6,864 bases of DNA from Oscillospiraceae bacterium (GTDB lineage: Bacteria > Bacillota_A > Clostridia > Oscillospirales > Oscillospiraceae). The notes under the pieces are model-generated. The model had not been told where the DNA came from. It was given only the letters and a program-made list of their open reading frames with translations, and ran no database searches. Where the stretch lies: the NCBI GenBank assembly GCA_015068055.1, contig SVLG01000080.1, positions 1 to 6,864 on the forward strand, read 5' to 3'. Positions 5,839-6,864 of this stretch are shown here, one piece after another. The first letter of the stretch is position 1. Each line of letters opens with the position of its first letter. Position numbers and translations under genes: made by a program.

Positions 5839-6677
5839 GCGGAATACTCTATCTGGTGGGTACGCCCATCGGCAATCTGGGGGACTTTTCGCCCCGGGCG
5901 GCAGAAACGCTGCGCAGCGTGGACTTTGTGGCAGCGGAGGATACCCGTGTGACCCTTAAGCTCATGAACCACTTTGACATCCACCGTCCGCTGATCAGCT
6001 ACTACGAGCATAACAAGATCGAGAGCGCTGCCGTAATTATATCCCGGCTTCTGGCGGGGGAGAGCTGCGCTCTTGTGACCGACGCGGGAATGCCCGCCAT
6101 CTCCGACCCCGGCGAGGATCTGGTGCGCCAGTGCGCGGCCAACGGCATCACCGTAGCCAGCGTGCCCGGCCCCAGCGCCGTGGTGACGGCTCTGGCCATG
6201 TCGGGGCTGCCCACCCAGCGCTTTACCATGGAGGGTTTTCTCTCCACCTCCGGCAAGAGCCGCCGGGAGCATCTCAGCTCCCTGAAGGAAGAAAAGCGCA
6301 CCATGGTCATCTATGAAGCGCCCCACAAGCTGGTGGAAACGCTGAAGGATCTGCTGGATACCCTGGGTGACCGGGACGTATCCCTCTGCCGGGAACTGAC
6401 CAAGCTCCATGAGGAGGTTGTCCGCACTACCCTCGCGGCAGCCTATGAGAAGTATAAGGCCGAGCGGCCCCGGGGCGAGTTCGTGCTGGTGATCCGGGGT
6501 GCGCCGGTGGAAAAAGGGCCGCGGCTTTCGCTGGATGAGGCCATGGAGATATTGAACCGTTACCGCGCCGAGGGAAAGAGTCTCAAGGAAGCGGCCAAGC
6601 TGGCGGCGAATGAGAGCGGTCAGAGCAAGAACGATTTGTACCACGCAGCGCTGGTACTGGAGAAAGAGGAAGAATGA
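5835..6677 (+). CDS. rsmI: 16S rRNA (cytidine1402-2'-O)-methyltransferase RsmI
   Basis: RsmI methylates the ribose 2'-OH of C1402 in the decoding centre of 16S rRNA, using AdoMet. The 280-residue protein matches the family in length and carries its signatures in order. These are LYLVGTPIGNLGD (5-17), AAEDTR (33-38), VTDAGMPAISDPG (81-93), VPGPSAV (110-116) with SGLPTQRFTMEGFL (123-136), IYEAPHKL (159-166), CRELTKLHEEV (185-195), and GEFVLVI (214-220). The N-terminal part is the tetrapyrrole-methylase (SAM-dependent) fold. The last about 45 residues (SLKEAAKLAANESGQSKNDLY region) form the small helical C-terminal domain. Start at ATG 5835 is chosen from its strong Shine-Dalgarno and family alignment. 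It overlaps the stop of trmN6 and the start of the MATE gene by ATGA at each end, so all three should be co-transcribed and translationally coupled. No oddities seen. Confidence 0.97.
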   Translation: MSGILYLVGTPIGNLGDFSPRAAETLRSVDFVAAEDTRVTLKLMNHFDIHRPLISYYEHNKIESAAVIISRLLAGESCALVTDAGMPAISDPGEDLVRQCAANGITVASVPGPSAVVTALAMSGLPTQRFTMEGFLSTSGKSRREHLSSLKEEKRTMVIYEAPHKLVETLKDLLDTLGDRDVSLCRELTKLHEEVVRTTLAAAYEKYKAERPRGEFVLVIRGAPVEKGPRLSLDEAMEILNRYRAEGKSLKEAAKLAANESGQSKNDLYHAALVLEKEEE

Positions 6678-6864
6678 AACTGAAAGCACTTTTCACCGCC
6701 CGGGATATGACCGAGGGCGCCCCCTGGAAGCGTATCGCCGAGTTTGCGGTGCCCATGCTGCTGGGCAATCTGGCCCAGCAGCTCTACAACACCGCCGACA
6801 CCGTCATCGTCGGCATCTATGTGGGCGACAATGCCCTTTCCGCCGTGGGCAGCGCCTCGCCCAT
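6674..6864 (+). CDS. MATE-family multidrug/cation-coupled efflux protein, N-terminal 63 residues (partial)
   Basis: The frame opens at ATG 6674, overlapping the rsmI stop as ATGA, and runs off the right edge after 63 codons; MATE proteins are usually about 440-470 residues. The visible part has MTEGAPWKRIAEFAVPMLL (12-30), then GNLAQQLYNTADTVIVGIYVG (31-51, first transmembrane helix region) and ALSAVGSASP (54-63). This is the characteristic N-terminal half-helix pattern of the MATE fold, with its conserved Q-LYNT-DT and V-G segments. It would be an inner-membrane exporter driven by Na+ or H+; the substrate cannot be told. GAGGA (6666-6670) is only three bases before the ATG, which is tight. 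An internal ATG at 6707 (Met12) would also preserve the MTEG family start but has no good ribosome binding site. Confidence 0.9.
   Translation, partial: MKLKALFTARDMTEGAPWKRIAEFAVPMLLGNLAQQLYNTADTVIVGIYVGDNALSAVGSASP

Noticed and set aside
5613..6689. A 358-codon minus-strand open frame opposite rsmI and the end of trmN6
   Set aside because: rsmI on the plus strand is unambiguous; the antisense frame shows no family features.

Overview
This window looks like chromosomal housekeeping sequence from a GC-rich, strictly anaerobic member of the Bacillota. An Oscillospiraceae-like gut Clostridium is the best guess. That guess rests on four things: a pyruvate:ferredoxin oxidoreductase, the Firmicute pair yloU-yloV, strong AGGAG-type Shine-Dalgarno sites, and the yabB-like/rsmI order typical of Firmicutes. 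The taxonomic placement is inference; no rRNA or other marker is present. I see no IS element, prophage, CRISPR array, toxin-antitoxin pair, tRNA or rRNA.

Layout. Positions 1-1956 (minus strand) hold the first 652 codons of pyruvate:ferredoxin oxidoreductase (nifJ/por), cut by the left edge. Positions 1957-2166 are an AT-rich divergent regulatory region. It has a well-formed promoter for nifJ, a probable promoter for yloU, and several short inverted repeats that could be operators. From 2167 everything reads rightward: yloU (Asp23/Gls24 family), yloV (DhaL/FakA-type kinase), an intrinsic-terminator hairpin, a membrane-anchored GH25 lysozyme-like protein, a TrmN6/YabB-like methyltransferase, rsmI, and the first 63 codons of a MATE-family efflux protein cut by the right edge. 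Intergenic gaps on the right side are very short. The pairs trmN6-rsmI and rsmI-MATE overlap by ATGA, so the right half is probably one operon from the lysozyme gene onward, possibly fed by read-through from yloU-yloV.

How the genes fit together. nifJ supplies acetyl-CoA and reduced ferredoxin for fermentation. yloU-yloV link envelope homeostasis with exogenous fatty-acid phosphorylation. The GH25 protein would act on peptidoglycan at the outer face of the membrane. The two methyltransferases modify tRNA and 16S rRNA in the cytoplasm, and the MATE protein would be a cation-coupled exporter. I see no strong case for a new biological system here. The points most worth a second look are the palindromes between the divergent promoters and the hairpin placed only 21 nt before the lysozyme start codon.
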